A stretch of DNA of 64,000 nucleotides from Oceanicola sp. S124 (lineage in GTDB: Bacteria; Pseudomonadota; Alphaproteobacteria; Rhodobacterales; Rhodobacteraceae): assembly GCF_000220565.1 (NCBI RefSeq), contig NZ_AFPM01000335.1:1-64000 (forward strand). Reading direction: 5' to 3'. The first letter of the stretch is position 1, and the number at the start of each line of letters is the position of its first letter. Below the pieces are notes generated by a model. The model worked only from the letters and a program-made list of their open reading frames with translations, searched no databases and was not told the origin of the DNA. Below are positions 51,611-60,271 of the stretch, one piece after another. The translations under genes were made by a program, and so were the position numbers.

Positions 51611-54097
51611 TTAAGCCTCCTGGTGATGAGCTACCCGTCGCAGGCGCAGCGCATTGCCCACGACCAGCACCGAAGAGGCCGCCATGGCGGCAGATGCCAG
51701 CATCGGCGAGAGCATCGGCCCCCCCCAGATCGCCAGCACTCCGGCCGCGACGGGGATCAGGGCGACATTGTAGGCGAAGGCCCAGAAGAGGTTCTGCCGG
51801 ATGTTGGCCATGGTGCGCCGCGACAGCGTCAAAGCTGTCGGAACGCCCTGCAGCGCGCCACCGATCAGCACCACGTCGGCGGCCTCCATGGCCACATCCG
51901 TGCCCGAGCCCATGGCCACGCCCACATCCGCCGCCGCAAGCGCCGGCGCATCATTGATGCCGTCGCCGACGAAGATCACCGGCCCCTCGCCACGCAGTGC
52001 GGTCACGGCCTCGGCCTTGTCCGTCGGGCGCACCTCGGCGCGCACCAGGTCGATGCCCAGCTGTCCCGCCACATGGGCTGCGGCGGCCTGGCTGTCGCCG
52101 GTGATCATCGCCGGTCGCAGCCCCTCGGCCTTCAACGCGGCGATGACGCCGGGCGCCTCGTCGCGGATCACATCCGAGACCGCAAGGACCGCCAGCGCCG
52201 CCCCGTCGGCCTCGGCAAAGAGCACCGTGGCGCCGGTCGCCTCCCATGCCTCGGCCTGGCGAGCCAGCGCTTCGGGCAGCTCTGCGGTGACGAAACCGCG
52301 GTTGCCGATGCGTAAGGCAATACCTTCACTTCGACCCGCAAGCCCCTCTCCAACAACAGCTTTCACCCCCTCCATCTCGGGCAGATCCAGGCCGCGTTCG
52401 GCGGCAGCCGCAACAACGGCACGGCCCAGAGGATGCTCGGACCGGCTTTCCAGCGCCGCCAGCCGGGCCAGGGTACGGTCCTCTTCGACAAGGGCCAGGA
52501 ACCCGGTCAGCCGCGGTTTGCCGAGGGTCAGCGTTCCGGTCTTGTCGAAGGCCACCACCTGCCCCTCGCGCAGGCGCTGCAGCGCATCGCCGCGCCGGAA
52601 CAGCACCCCCAGCTCGGAGGCGCGCCCGGTGCCGACCATGATCGACACCGGCACCGCCAGCCCCATGGCGCAGGGGCAGGCCACCACCAGCACCGAGACC
52701 GCCGCCACCACCGCCGCGCCAAGCCCTCCGCCAAGCGCCAGCCAGAGCGCGAAGGTCAGCGCCGCGATGGCGATCACCGCCGGCACGAAGACCTGCGCCA
52801 CCCGATCCACCAGGTTCTGCACCGGCAACTTGGCGCCCTGCGCCTCGTCCACCGCGGCCATGATCCGCGACAGCATGGTGTCGGCGCCGGTCGCCGTGGC
52901 GCGCATCACCAGCGCCGAAGCACCGTTCACCGTGCCGCCGATCACCGCATCACCAGGGCGACGGGTCGCGGGAATGGGCTCTCCGGTGACCATGCTCTCG
53001 TCGATGTCCGAAACGCCTTCGGTCACCACCCCGTCCACCGGCAGGCGGTCACCGGGGCGCAGCGCGATCAGGTCGCCCGGTTGCAGGGCCGAGACCGGCA
53101 CCGCGCTGGTGCTGCCGTCCGGGGCCACCAGAAGCGCCTCGCGCACCTGCAGCCCGGCCAGCCTCCGGATCGCCGCCGAGGCCCGCCCGCGGGCGCGTGC
53201 CTCCATCCAGCGCCCCGCGAGGATCAGCGTGACGATCACCGCCGCCGCCTCGAAATAGACATGGGCCGCGCCCTCGGGCAGGACGGCGGGGGCGAAGGTG
53301 GCGACGGTGGAATAGATCCAGGCCGCCGAGGTGCCGAGCACCACGAGGGCGTTCATGTCGGGCGCCAGGTGGCGCAGGGTGGGCAGGCCGAGGCGGAAGA
53401 ACCGCGCCCCGGGCCAGGCCAGCACCAGCGTGGTCAGCACGCACTGCAGGACGTTCGAGGTGGTCATGCCGATCGTCCCGGCGATCCAGTGATGGAAGCC
53501 CGGCACGAGGTGAGCGCCCATGGCCAGGATCACCACCGGCAGCGAGAGCGCGGCCGAGATCAGGGTGTCGCGGCGCAGCCCGGCGGTCTCGGCGGCCTGG
53601 CGCGCCTCGGCCTGTTCGGCGGCGCTGGTGCCGGTCAGCGCCTCGCTGGCGCCGTAGCCCGCCGCCTCTACCGCCGCGATCAGCGCCGCGACGGTCACCG
53701 CGCCGGTCAGCACTCGGGCCCGCGCCGTGCCGTTCGCCAGGTTGAAGCTGGCCGAGGTCACGCCCGGCACCGCCGCCAGCGCCGCCTCGATCCGCGCCGC
53801 GCAAGAGCCGCAGGTGGCCCCCTCGACATGCAGGACCAGGGTGGTTTCGGATGCGGGATAGCCCGCCTCGGCCAGGCGTGTCGCGGCGGCGGCAGGGGTC
53901 AGGCTGCCGTCGTGGTCGATCTCGGCCTTGCGCGTCGCCAGGTTGACCCGCGCCGCGACGGTGCCGGGCAGCCCGGCAAGGGCGCCTTCGGCCCGGCGGA
54001 CACAGCCGCCACAGGTCATGCCGGTGACTTCCAGCGTCAGCGTTTCGGAAGCATCGAGGGGGGCGGGGCGCTCAGCCCCTGCGACTGTCTGGTCCAT
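51611..54097 (-). CDS. copA: Cu(I)-exporting P-type ATPase CopA
   Basis: 828 residues: two N-terminal heavy-metal domains (GMTCGGCVRR near residue 28, GATCGSCAAR near 95), eight membrane helices, and P1B-1 motifs: VTGEP (actuator), VVACPCAMGLAVP (CPC ion site; Met replaces the common Leu), DKTGTLTLGKP (phosphorylated Asp), SEHPLG and GDGINDAPAL. Helices 7-8 carry FAYN and MAASS, giving the Y-N...M-S pattern for Cu(I). Exports copper from cytoplasm to periplasm. Single gene; no cueR/hmrR gene is adjacent, but a MerR-family-like operator lies upstream (54128-54149). Confidence 0.95.
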   Translation of the reverse strand: MDQTVAGAERPAPLDASETLTLEVTGMTCGGCVRRAEGALAGLPGTVAARVNLATRKAEIDHDGSLTPAAAATRLAEAGYPASETTLVLHVEGATCGSCAARIEAALAAVPGVTSASFNLANGTARARVLTGAVTVAALIAAVEAAGYGASEALTGTSAAEQAEARQAAETAGLRRDTLISAALSLPVVILAMGAHLVPGFHHWIAGTIGMTTSNVLQCVLTTLVLAWPGARFFRLGLPTLRHLAPDMNALVVLGTSAAWIYSTVATFAPAVLPEGAAHVYFEAAAVIVTLILAGRWMEARARGRASAAIRRLAGLQVREALLVAPDGSTSAVPVSALQPGDLIALRPGDRLPVDGVVTEGVSDIDESMVTGEPIPATRRPGDAVIGGTVNGASALVMRATATGADTMLSRIMAAVDEAQGAKLPVQNLVDRVAQVFVPAVIAIAALTFALWLALGGGLGAAVVAAVSVLVVACPCAMGLAVPVSIMVGTGRASELGVLFRRGDALQRLREGQVVAFDKTGTLTLGKPRLTGFLALVEEDRTLARLAALESRSEHPLGRAVVAAAAERGLDLPEMEGVKAVVGEGLAGRSEGIALRIGNRGFVTAELPEALARQAEAWEATGATVLFAEADGAALAVLAVSDVIRDEAPGVIAALKAEGLRPAMITGDSQAAAAHVAGQLGIDLVRAEVRPTDKAEAVTALRGEGPVIFVGDGINDAPALAAADVGVAMGSGTDVAMEAADVVLIGGALQGVPTALTLSRRTMANIRQNLFWAFAYNVALIPVAAGVLAIWGGPMLSPMLASAAMAASSVLVVGNALRLRRVAHHQEA

Positions 54098-54127
54098 CTT
54101 GCACCGCCTTTCAGGATGCCAGATGGT

Positions 54128-54149
54128 CCTTCCCCGACGGAAAGGTCAA
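54128..54149 (-). promoter_or_regulatory. CueR/HmrR-like operator upstream of copA
   Basis: Read on the gene strand: TTGACC (-35) overlapping CCTTTCC-GTCG-GGGAAGG, an inverted repeat with one mismatch, about 31 bp before copA. MerR-family copper sensors use long-spacer promoters with CCTTCC/GGAAGG arms. The expected -10 is weak (ATCTGG), so the call is tentative. Confidence 0.45.
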
Positions 54150-54258
54150 GGGGCGCGCCCGGCGGCCAGGCCGGTGCCCCCCTGCCTTGCAGGGCCTGCA
54201 AGGCGCTTTCGGGGAGGGCCTGCGACAGGATGCCCCCCCTTTCGCGGTGCCTGCGACC

Positions 54259-55428
54259 TCAGCCGACCCGCGCGCCCTCGACGAAGACGGAGCGCACCAC
54301 CGGGACATTGCCGCGCTTGGCAAAGCGGATCAGGTCGGCGCGTTGACCGACCTCAAGCGCGCCGCGATCGGCAAGGCCCGAGGCCCGTGCCGGCGCCAGC
54401 GTCACCGTGGCGAGGCCGCGCGCCATGTCGCCCCAATGCTCGCCCAGCATCACCGCCGCCTGCAGCAGCGCCGCCGGCACGTAGTCCGAGCTGAGGATGT
54501 CCAGCAGGCCGAGGTCTGCCAGTTCCAGCGCCGAAACATTGCCCGAGTGCGATCCGCCCCGGATCAGGTTGGGCGCGCCCATGATCACCCTGATGCCATG
54601 GTCGTGGCAGGCCCGCGCCGCCTCGACGGTGGTCGGGAACTCGGCCAGGCGGATGCCATGCCCGGCCGAGGTCTCGACCTGGGCACGGGTGGTGTCGTCA
54701 TGGCTGGCAAGCACCGCACCATAGCGCGCCGCCGCCTCGACCGAGGCCGCCTCGTGGCGTGCGCCCAGCCGGTCGTGAAGGTCGTAGAGGAACTGGCAGT
54801 ACTCGCCGAAACCTTCCTTGGACAGGCCATGCTTGCCGCAGACATAGTCCTCGAACTTGCTGATATCGCTGAACTGTCGCTGCCCCGGCGTGTGATCCAT
54901 CAGGGACACGATGCCGACATTGTCGTCGGGTCCGAACTCGGACAGCTCCTCGATCAGGGTTTCGGAGCAGGTCTCGGCGCGCAGGTGCAGCTTGTGGCTG
55001 ATCTTCAGCGCCCCGGCCCGGCGCATCACGGCGATCTCGTCGGCCATGGGCCGGGCGTAGCGGCGATAATCGCCCTTCGAGCCCTCGACGATCGAGCCGA
55101 CGCGGATCGCGTCGAAGACCGTGGTGATGCCGCAGCCGCAGAGTTCGGCGTCATGGGCGACGATGGCGGCATGATGCGGCCAGTGCGCCTTCGGGCGCGG
55201 GGTGATGTGGCGTTCGAGGTTGTCGGTGTGCAGCTCGACCAGCCCGGGCGAGAGGTAGTCACCCTCGCAGTCCACCGCGCCGCGCGGCACGGCGCCACTG
55301 CCCAGCTCGGCGATCTGCCCGTCGCGGATCACCACATGGCCCTCGCGCGTCTCGTCCGGCAGCACCAGCCGGGCATTGGCCAGCACGATTTCACCCTGTT
55401 GGGCCGCAGCCCCCGTTCCGTCCTTCAT
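54259..55428 (-). CDS. phnM: RPnTP diphosphatase PhnM
   Basis: 389 residues of the amidohydrolase superfamily. Canonical PhnM landmarks are present: LSPGLVELHTDNLERHITPRPK, VSLMDHTPGQRQF, ASHDDTTRAQV, GAPNLIRGGSHSGN and DILSSDYVPAALL. In the C-P lyase pathway it removes pyrophosphate from ribose-1-phosphonate 5-triphosphate. ATG 55428 overlaps the restored phnN stop in ATGA, matching the operon style here. In the raw sequence a frameshift near the end of phnN fuses the two genes into one 583-residue frame. Confidence 0.92.
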   Translation of the reverse strand: MKDGTGAAAQQGEIVLANARLVLPDETREGHVVIRDGQIAELGSGAVPRGAVDCEGDYLSPGLVELHTDNLERHITPRPKAHWPHHAAIVAHDAELCGCGITTVFDAIRVGSIVEGSKGDYRRYARPMADEIAVMRRAGALKISHKLHLRAETCSETLIEELSEFGPDDNVGIVSLMDHTPGQRQFSDISKFEDYVCGKHGLSKEGFGEYCQFLYDLHDRLGARHEAASVEAAARYGAVLASHDDTTRAQVETSAGHGIRLAEFPTTVEAARACHDHGIRVIMGAPNLIRGGSHSGNVSALELADLGLLDILSSDYVPAALLQAAVMLGEHWGDMARGLATVTLAPARASGLADRGALEVGQRADLIRFAKRGNVPVVRSVFVEGARVG

Positions 55429-56010
55429 TCCACCTGTCCCATCGCTTCCGCCGTCGGGCCGTCCCGCAGCGCATCCAGAATGCCGAGCACCCCCCCGGAC
55501 GGTGTCCGAGAGAGCGCCCGAATTGTCGACCTCATGCGGCGTGATGCCCGCAGGCAGGGCAAAGCCCGCCCGCGCCAGCCGCCGCTCGATCTCGGCCGCG
55601 CTTTCGCGGCCCCGCTCGGCCAGTCGCGCCGCCAGCACCGGGGCCGGCGCGCTCAGCAGCACGCAGGCAAAGCCCGGCACCCGGGCCTGCGCCTGCGGCA
55701 GCACCGCGCGCGACAGGTTGACCAGCTTGTCCTGCCCCGCCGCCAGCTCTGCCAGAACGCCACGGGGAACGCCGTAGCGCAAGCCATGCGCCCGCCAGGA
55801 CAGCAGGAAGTCGCCCGCCGCCTCGCGCGCGGCGAAATCGGCCTCGGAGGTGCCCTCGAAGTCCTCGCCGCCGGCCTCGCTGGGCCGGGTGATGACCCGC
55901 CGCACCAGCGAGACGCCGGGACGCGCCGCCGCGACGGCCTCCATCACGGTGTCCTTGCCGACCCCCGAGGGGCCGACCACGCCTAGCAGAAGGCCCGGTG
56001 CCTGCGCCAT
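55425..56010 (-). CDS. phnN: ribose 1,5-bisphosphate phosphokinase PhnN (3' end frameshifted)
   Basis: About 194 residues when corrected. Walker A GPSGVGKDT at the N terminus, RRVITRPSEAGGEDFEGTS (substrate lid region) and LLSWRAHGLRYGVPR are typical of PhnN, which makes PRPP from ribose 1,5-bisphosphate. After SGALSDTVRG the frame is lost. Removing one C from the seven-C run at 55490-55496 gives VLGILDALRDGPTAEAMGQV and a TGA overlapping the phnM ATG. That restored end makes a base error or very recent mutation the best explanation, not a true PhnN-PhnM fusion. Confidence 0.88.
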
Positions 56011-56011
56011 C

Positions 56012-56695
56012 TCAGGCCACCTTCGCCGGGGTGAAGCCCGTCACGTCGACCGCCCGGTCGCAGACCCGGTCGCGGGCCTCGACATCATGGAAGATGCCGA
56101 TGATGGCCGCGCCGCGCGCCTTGGCCTCTTCGATCAGCTGCATCACTTGCTCGCGGTTGGCCGCGTCGAGGCTGGCGGTCGGCTCGTCCAGCAACATGGC
56201 CGGGTATTGCCGGGCAAAGCCGCGCGCGATGTTCACCCGCTGCTGCTCCCCGCCCGAGAAGGTGGTGGGCGAGAGACCCCAGAGCCGCTCGGGGATGTTC
56301 AGCCGACCCAGCAGGTCCGCCGCACGCGCCCGCGCCTCTTCAGCCGTCACGCCGACCGCCAGCAAGGGCTCGGCGACCACGTCCAGCGTCGCCACCCGGG
56401 GCACCACCCGCAGGAACTGGCTGACATAGCCCAGCACCTCGCGCCGCAGCCGCAGGATTTCGCGCGGCTCGGCGCTGGCGACATCCACCTCGCCGACCAT
56501 GATCCGCCCCGAGGCCGAGAGGTAATTGCCGTAGATCATCCGCATCAGGGTGGATTTCCCCGCCCCCGAGGCGCCGACCAGCGCCACGCATTCGCCGGCG
56601 GCGACCTGCAGCGAGGCGCCCTCCATCACCGGGATCACTGCCGCGCCCTGGTTGTGCAGGGTGAAGGTCTTGCTGACGTCCTGAACCGAGATCAT
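56012..56695 (-). CDS. phnL: C-P lyase complex ATPase-like protein PhnL
   Basis: 227 residues, an ABC-type ATPase without membrane partner: MISVQDVSKTFTLHNQG start as in E. coli PhnL, Walker A GASGAGKST, signature TFSGGEQQRVNIARGFA, Walker B MLLDEPTASLD. It acts with PhnG, H, I on the first ribosyl-transfer step. ATG 56695 matches family length; ATG 56719, with GGAG 7 nt upstream inside the intergenic element, is an alternative start. The last residues (DVTGFTPAKVA) end 1 nt before the phnN ATG. Confidence 0.92.
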   Translation of the reverse strand: MISVQDVSKTFTLHNQGAAVIPVMEGASLQVAAGECVALVGASGAGKSTLMRMIYGNYLSASGRIMVGEVDVASAEPREILRLRREVLGYVSQFLRVVPRVATLDVVAEPLLAVGVTAEEARARAADLLGRLNIPERLWGLSPTTFSGGEQQRVNIARGFARQYPAMLLDEPTASLDAANREQVMQLIEEAKARGAAIIGIFHDVEARDRVCDRAVDVTGFTPAKVA

Positions 56696-56716
56696 GGTCC
56701 CGCCCTGTTCCTGTTT

Positions 56717-56764
56717 CATCCGATGGCTCCAAATACTGCGGGGGTCCGGGGGCAGAGCCCCCGG
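56717..56764. repeat. AAATACT-hairpin intergenic element, copy B
   Basis: CATCCGATGGCTCCAAATACTG followed by a perfect hairpin CCGGGGGC-AGA-GCCCCCGG (56746-56764), between phnK and phnL. Shares the ATCCGATGGCT..AAATACT block with copy A (58521-58560) and the GGCT..AAATACT part with copy C (62967-63144). Confidence 0.65.
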
Positions 56765-56778
56765 CCGCGCCGCGCCTC

Positions 56779-57570
56779 TCACACCTGCAGTACCGAGCTG
56801 ACCAGCAGCTGGGTATACTCATGCTGCGGATCGTCCAGCACCTGGTCGGTCAGGCCGGTTTCCACCACCTGCCCCGACTTCATCACCATCAGCCGGTCCG
56901 CCAGCAGGCGCACCACGGCCAGGTCATGGGTGACGATGATCGCCGACAGCCCCATCTCGCGCACCAGCCCGCGCAGCAGGTCCAGCAGACGCGCCTGGAC
57001 CGAGACATCAAGGCCCCCGGTCGGCTCGTCCATGAAGACCAGCCGCGGCCCGGTCACCAGGTTGCGCGCGATCTGCAACCGCTGCCGCATCCCGCCGGAA
57101 AAGGCCGTCGGGCGGTCATCCACACGGTCCTCGGCGATCTCGACCCGGCCCAGCCAGTCGACGGCCTGCTCGCGGATCTTCCCGTAATGCCGCGCGCCCA
57201 GTCCCATCAGCCGCTCGCCGACATTGCCGCCCGCGCTGACATTCATCCGCAGCCCCTCATGGGCATGCTGATGCACGAAGGCCCAGTCGGTGCGACTGAG
57301 CATGCGCCGCTCGGGCTCGCTCATGGTCACCGTGTCGACCAGCTGGCCGGCCCGATCAAACAGCACCTGCCCGGCATCCGGCGCCAGATGGCCAGCCAGG
57401 CAGTTCAGCAGCGTCGTCTTGCCCGAGCCGCTCTCGCCGACGATGCCCATCACCTCGCCGGGGTAAAGATCGAAGGACACGCCCTCGCAGCCCACCCGGG
57501 CGCCGTAGTACTTGGCCAGCCCCTCGACCCGCAGCAGCGGGCCGGTGCCGATATCGGTCATGTCCTTCAT
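56779..57570 (-). CDS. phnK: C-P lyase complex ATPase PhnK
   Basis: 263 residues, ABC-type ATPase: [20 protein letters not shown], Walker A GESGSGKTT, signature AFSGGMRQRLQIARNL, Walker B LVFMDEPTGGLDVS, the PhnK-specific VHQHAHEGLRMNVSAGGNV. PhnK docks on the PhnGHIJ core and drives the catalytic cycle. ATG 57570 is chosen for its GGAGG at 8 nt; ATG 57561 is too close to AAGGA, and more distal in-frame ATGs fall in phnJ. Confidence 0.93.
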   Translation of the reverse strand: MKDMTDIGTGPLLRVEGLAKYYGARVGCEGVSFDLYPGEVMGIVGESGSGKTTLLNCLAGHLAPDAGQVLFDRAGQLVDTVTMSEPERRMLSRTDWAFVHQHAHEGLRMNVSAGGNVGERLMGLGARHYGKIREQAVDWLGRVEIAEDRVDDRPTAFSGGMRQRLQIARNLVTGPRLVFMDEPTGGLDVSVQARLLDLLRGLVREMGLSAIIVTHDLAVVRLLADRLMVMKSGQVVETGLTDQVLDDPQHEYTQLLVSSVLQV

Positions 57571-57598
57571 TGTCTTTGCCTCCGTACCGTCACCCGGT

Positions 57599-58480
57599 TC
57601 ATGCCGCATCCTCCGCCACGCCCAGGGCGCCGACATGGCCCGCTTCCCGCCGCTCGCGGCAGAAGTCGGTGTCCGAGCAGACATACATCCGCCCGCCCGC
57701 ATCATCGGTGATCACCTCGTCCAGATAGCTCTCGCCGGCGCCGCAGAGATCGCAGCACTTCGGCGCCTTCATCCGCTGGAAGGGGTAGTCCTCGAAATCG
57801 AGACTGACCACCTGGGTATGGGGCGGGATCGCGTAGATCCGCTGCTCACGCCCCGCGCCGAACAGCTGGATCCCGGCCATTTCCAGCTTCGGATTGTCGA
57901 ACTTCGGAATGGGCGAGGGATCCATGACATAGCGCCCCTCGACCTTCACCGGATAGGCGTAAGAGGTCGCGATCTCGCCGTGCCGGGCGATATCCTCGTA
58001 GAGCTTCACATGCATCAGCCCGTATTCCTCGAGCGCATGCATCTTGCGGGTCTCGACCTCGGAAGGCTCAAGGAAGCGCAAAGGCTCGGGGATCGGCACC
58101 TGGTAGACCAGCACCTGCCCCTCGTGCAGATCGCGCTCGGGGATGCGGTGGCGGGTCTGGATGACGGTGGCCTCTGCGGTCTTCTCGGTGGTCTCCACCT
58201 GGGCGACCTTCTCGAAGAAGCGCCGGATCGAGACGGCATTGGTCGTATCGTCGGCCCCCTGGTCGATCACCTTGAAGCGATCCTCGGGCACCAGGATCGC
58301 GGCCGAGATCTGCACCCCGCCGGTGCCCCAGCCGTAGGGCATGGGCATCTCGCGGCTGGCAAAGGGCACCTGGTAGCCGGGAATGGCAAGCCCCTTCAGC
58401 AGCGCCCGGCGGATCATCCGCTTGGTCTGTTCGTCGAGATAGGCGAAATTGTACTCGCCCGAGATCTGTTCCGCGTTCAT
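57599..58480 (-). CDS. phnJ: C-P lyase PhnJ (radical SAM)
   Basis: 293 residues. Starts MNAEQISGEYNFAYLDEQTK and holds GYQVPFASREMPMPYGWGTG. The C-terminal iron-sulfur Cys set reads CCDLCGAG, then CSDTDFC, matching the non-canonical C-x2-C-x21-C-x5-C cluster of PhnJ. It breaks the carbon-phosphorus bond of 5-phosphoribosyl 1-phosphonate, releasing the alkane (methane from methylphosphonate) and cyclic ribose phosphate. About 110 nt separate it from phnI, with an intergenic element in that gap. Confidence 0.95.
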   Translation of the reverse strand: MNAEQISGEYNFAYLDEQTKRMIRRALLKGLAIPGYQVPFASREMPMPYGWGTGGVQISAAILVPEDRFKVIDQGADDTTNAVSIRRFFEKVAQVETTEKTAEATVIQTRHRIPERDLHEGQVLVYQVPIPEPLRFLEPSEVETRKMHALEEYGLMHVKLYEDIARHGEIATSYAYPVKVEGRYVMDPSPIPKFDNPKLEMAGIQLFGAGREQRIYAIPPHTQVVSLDFEDYPFQRMKAPKCCDLCGAGESYLDEVITDDAGGRMYVCSDTDFCRERREAGHVGALGVAEDAA

Positions 58481-58499
58481 GCTCCGCACTCCCGGCTCA

Positions 58500-58560
58500 G
58501 GGGCGCCACGCCCCCAGCCCCTATCCGATGGCTGAAAATACTGTCGCCGAAGGCTTCGGC
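58500..58560. repeat. AAATACT-hairpin intergenic element, copy A
   Basis: A small hairpin GGGGCG-CCA-CGCCCC (58500-58514), the block ATCCGATGGCTGAAAATACTG (58523 on), and a hairpin GCCGAAG-G-CTTCGGC (58546-58560), all between phnI and phnJ. Same central block as copies at 56717 and 62967. Confidence 0.6.
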
Positions 58561-58589
58561 CCGGCACGGGCCGAACTCACGCTTGCCGC

Positions 58590-59690
58590 TCATTCTGCCG
58601 CCTCCTGATGCCGCGCCTCATCCGCCTCGCGCCGGATCTTGCGAACCAGCTCCAGCTCGGACTGGAAGTCGACGTAGTGGGGCAGCTTGATATGCTCGAG
58701 GAAGCCCGTCGCCTGGATGTTGTCGCAATGGTAGAGGACGAATTCCTCGTCCTGCGCCGGGGCGCCCTTGTCGTCCTCGCCGAACTCCTTCCAGCGCAGC
58801 GCCCGGTCGACCAGCGCCATGGAAATGGCCTTGCGCTCGGTCTGGCCGAAGACGAGGCCATAGCCGCGGGTGAACTGCGGCGGCTCGGATTTACTGCCCA
58901 GGAACTGGTTGACGGTCTCGCATTCGGTCAGCACCACCTCGCCGATCTCGATATCGAAACCCAGCTCGGGGATCTCGGCCTCGACCCCGACGGTCCCGAT
59001 GCGCAGTTCACCCACGAAGGGGTGGTTCTTGGCGTAGCCCCGCTGGGTCGAATAGGCCATCGACAGCACGAAGCCCTCGTCGCCCCGGGTCAGCGCCTGC
59101 AGGCGCAGCGGACGCGCGGCGGGCAGCTCGAGCGGCTGGCGCGTCAGGTCGTCGGGCTGGTCCTCGGCGGGCGCAGGCGCCACCTCGTCCTGGATCAGAC
59201 CCTCCTTGTTGAGGAACTCGGTCACCCGCGGCATCTCGGGATGCACCGCCGCACCCGCCTCGGGCGCGGGCCGCTCCAGCCTCTCTGCCTCAAGCGCGAA
59301 GTCCAGCAGACGGTGCGTGTAGTCGAAGGTCGGCCCCAGCACCTGCCCGCCCGGCACATCCTTGAAGGTGGCCGAGATCCGGCGGTCGCATTCCATTGCC
59401 CCCGTGTCGACGGGCAGCGAATAGCCGAAACGCGGCAGCGTGGTGCGATAGGCGCGGATCAGGAAGATCGCCTCGATCAGGTCGCCCCGCGCCTGCTTGA
59501 TCGCCAGCGCCGCAAGGTCGGGATCGTAGAGAGAGCCCTCGGCCATCACCCGGTTCACCGCCAGCGCAAGCTGCTCGCGGATCTGCGGCACCGACAACTC
59601 GGCCACCGCGGGATCGCCCCGGCGCGCCTCGTCCAGCCACTCATGCGCCTTGTCGATGGCCTTTTCGCCACCCTTTACAGCCACATACAT
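58590..59690 (-). CDS. phnI: C-P lyase core protein PhnI
   Basis: 366 residues: MYVAVKGGEKAIDKAHEWLD start, SLYDPDLAALAIKQARGDLIEA and RISATFKDVPGGQVLGPTFDYTH, all characteristic. PhnI is the nucleosidase of the core, displacing adenine from ATP so that ribose triphosphate is transferred to the phosphonate with PhnG, H and L. ATG 59690 overlaps the phnH stop (TGATG). Longer frames upstream lie in phnH and are discarded. Confidence 0.95.
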   Translation of the reverse strand: MYVAVKGGEKAIDKAHEWLDEARRGDPAVAELSVPQIREQLALAVNRVMAEGSLYDPDLAALAIKQARGDLIEAIFLIRAYRTTLPRFGYSLPVDTGAMECDRRISATFKDVPGGQVLGPTFDYTHRLLDFALEAERLERPAPEAGAAVHPEMPRVTEFLNKEGLIQDEVAPAPAEDQPDDLTRQPLELPAARPLRLQALTRGDEGFVLSMAYSTQRGYAKNHPFVGELRIGTVGVEAEIPELGFDIEIGEVVLTECETVNQFLGSKSEPPQFTRGYGLVFGQTERKAISMALVDRALRWKEFGEDDKGAPAQDEEFVLYHCDNIQATGFLEHIKLPHYVDFQSELELVRKIRREADEARHQEAAE

Positions 59691-60271
59691 CAGACGGCCT
59701 CCGCTTCCGTGACCTTGGTCGTGCGCGGCAGCGCCCAGAGGCGGGCGCCGTCGCAGAAATAGAAATCGAGCCCCAGCGGGAACAGCGCCGCATTGCGCTG
59801 GAAGGCCGCCGTCTCGGGCAGCTCGGCCGCGCGGCTGTCGCGGATCCCGGGGCCGCGCAGCGTGACAGGCGCCCCGCCCATGCCCTCGACGATCAGCGTC
59901 GCCGAGCGGTCGGGGTATTCTGCCGTGCCGAGGCCATAGGCACCCAGATCGCCAAGCGCCTGCCAGCTGCCGAGGGCAAAGGCCGCCTCGCCCGGCCCGA
60001 CCAGCGGCGCACCGCAATGGAAGGTGATCCAGTCGCGCACCTCGGTGCGGTCGTGATCGCCCGCCAGATGCACCGGGGTCTCGGGGTCGCAGAGCACCAG
60101 CAGCAGGGTCGCCGCCGCCGGGCTGACCGGCGCCGGGGCCGCGGCCAAATCGGCCAGCTGCTGCATCTCGCCGGGGCGCGCCATCGCCTCAAGCGCGGCG
60201 CGGAAGGCCCGCGCCGACTGCCGGGGCGCATCGCTGAAACCGCCCGAGAGGGCCTCACTTGCCATCGCCAT
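59690..60271 (-). CDS. phnH: C-P lyase core protein PhnH
   Basis: 193 residues with the PhnH landmarks SARAFRAALEAMARPGEMQ, ATLLLVLCDPETPVHLAGDH and NAALFPLGLDFYFCDGARL. Structural/catalytic subunit of the PhnGHIJ core complex. ATG 60271 shares a base with the phnG stop; ATG 60265 two codons later is the alternative. Confidence 0.93.
   Translation of the reverse strand: MAMASEALSGGFSDAPRQSARAFRAALEAMARPGEMQQLADLAAAPAPVSPAAATLLLVLCDPETPVHLAGDHDRTEVRDWITFHCGAPLVGPGEAAFALGSWQALGDLGAYGLGTAEYPDRSATLIVEGMGGAPVTLRGPGIRDSRAAELPETAAFQRNAALFPLGLDFYFCDGARLWALPRTTKVTEAEAV

Noticed and set aside
52433-54346. A 637-codon plus-strand frame opposite copA
   Set aside because: Composition (Gln/His/Arg-rich) and lack of any recognisable segment mark it as the complement of copA codons.
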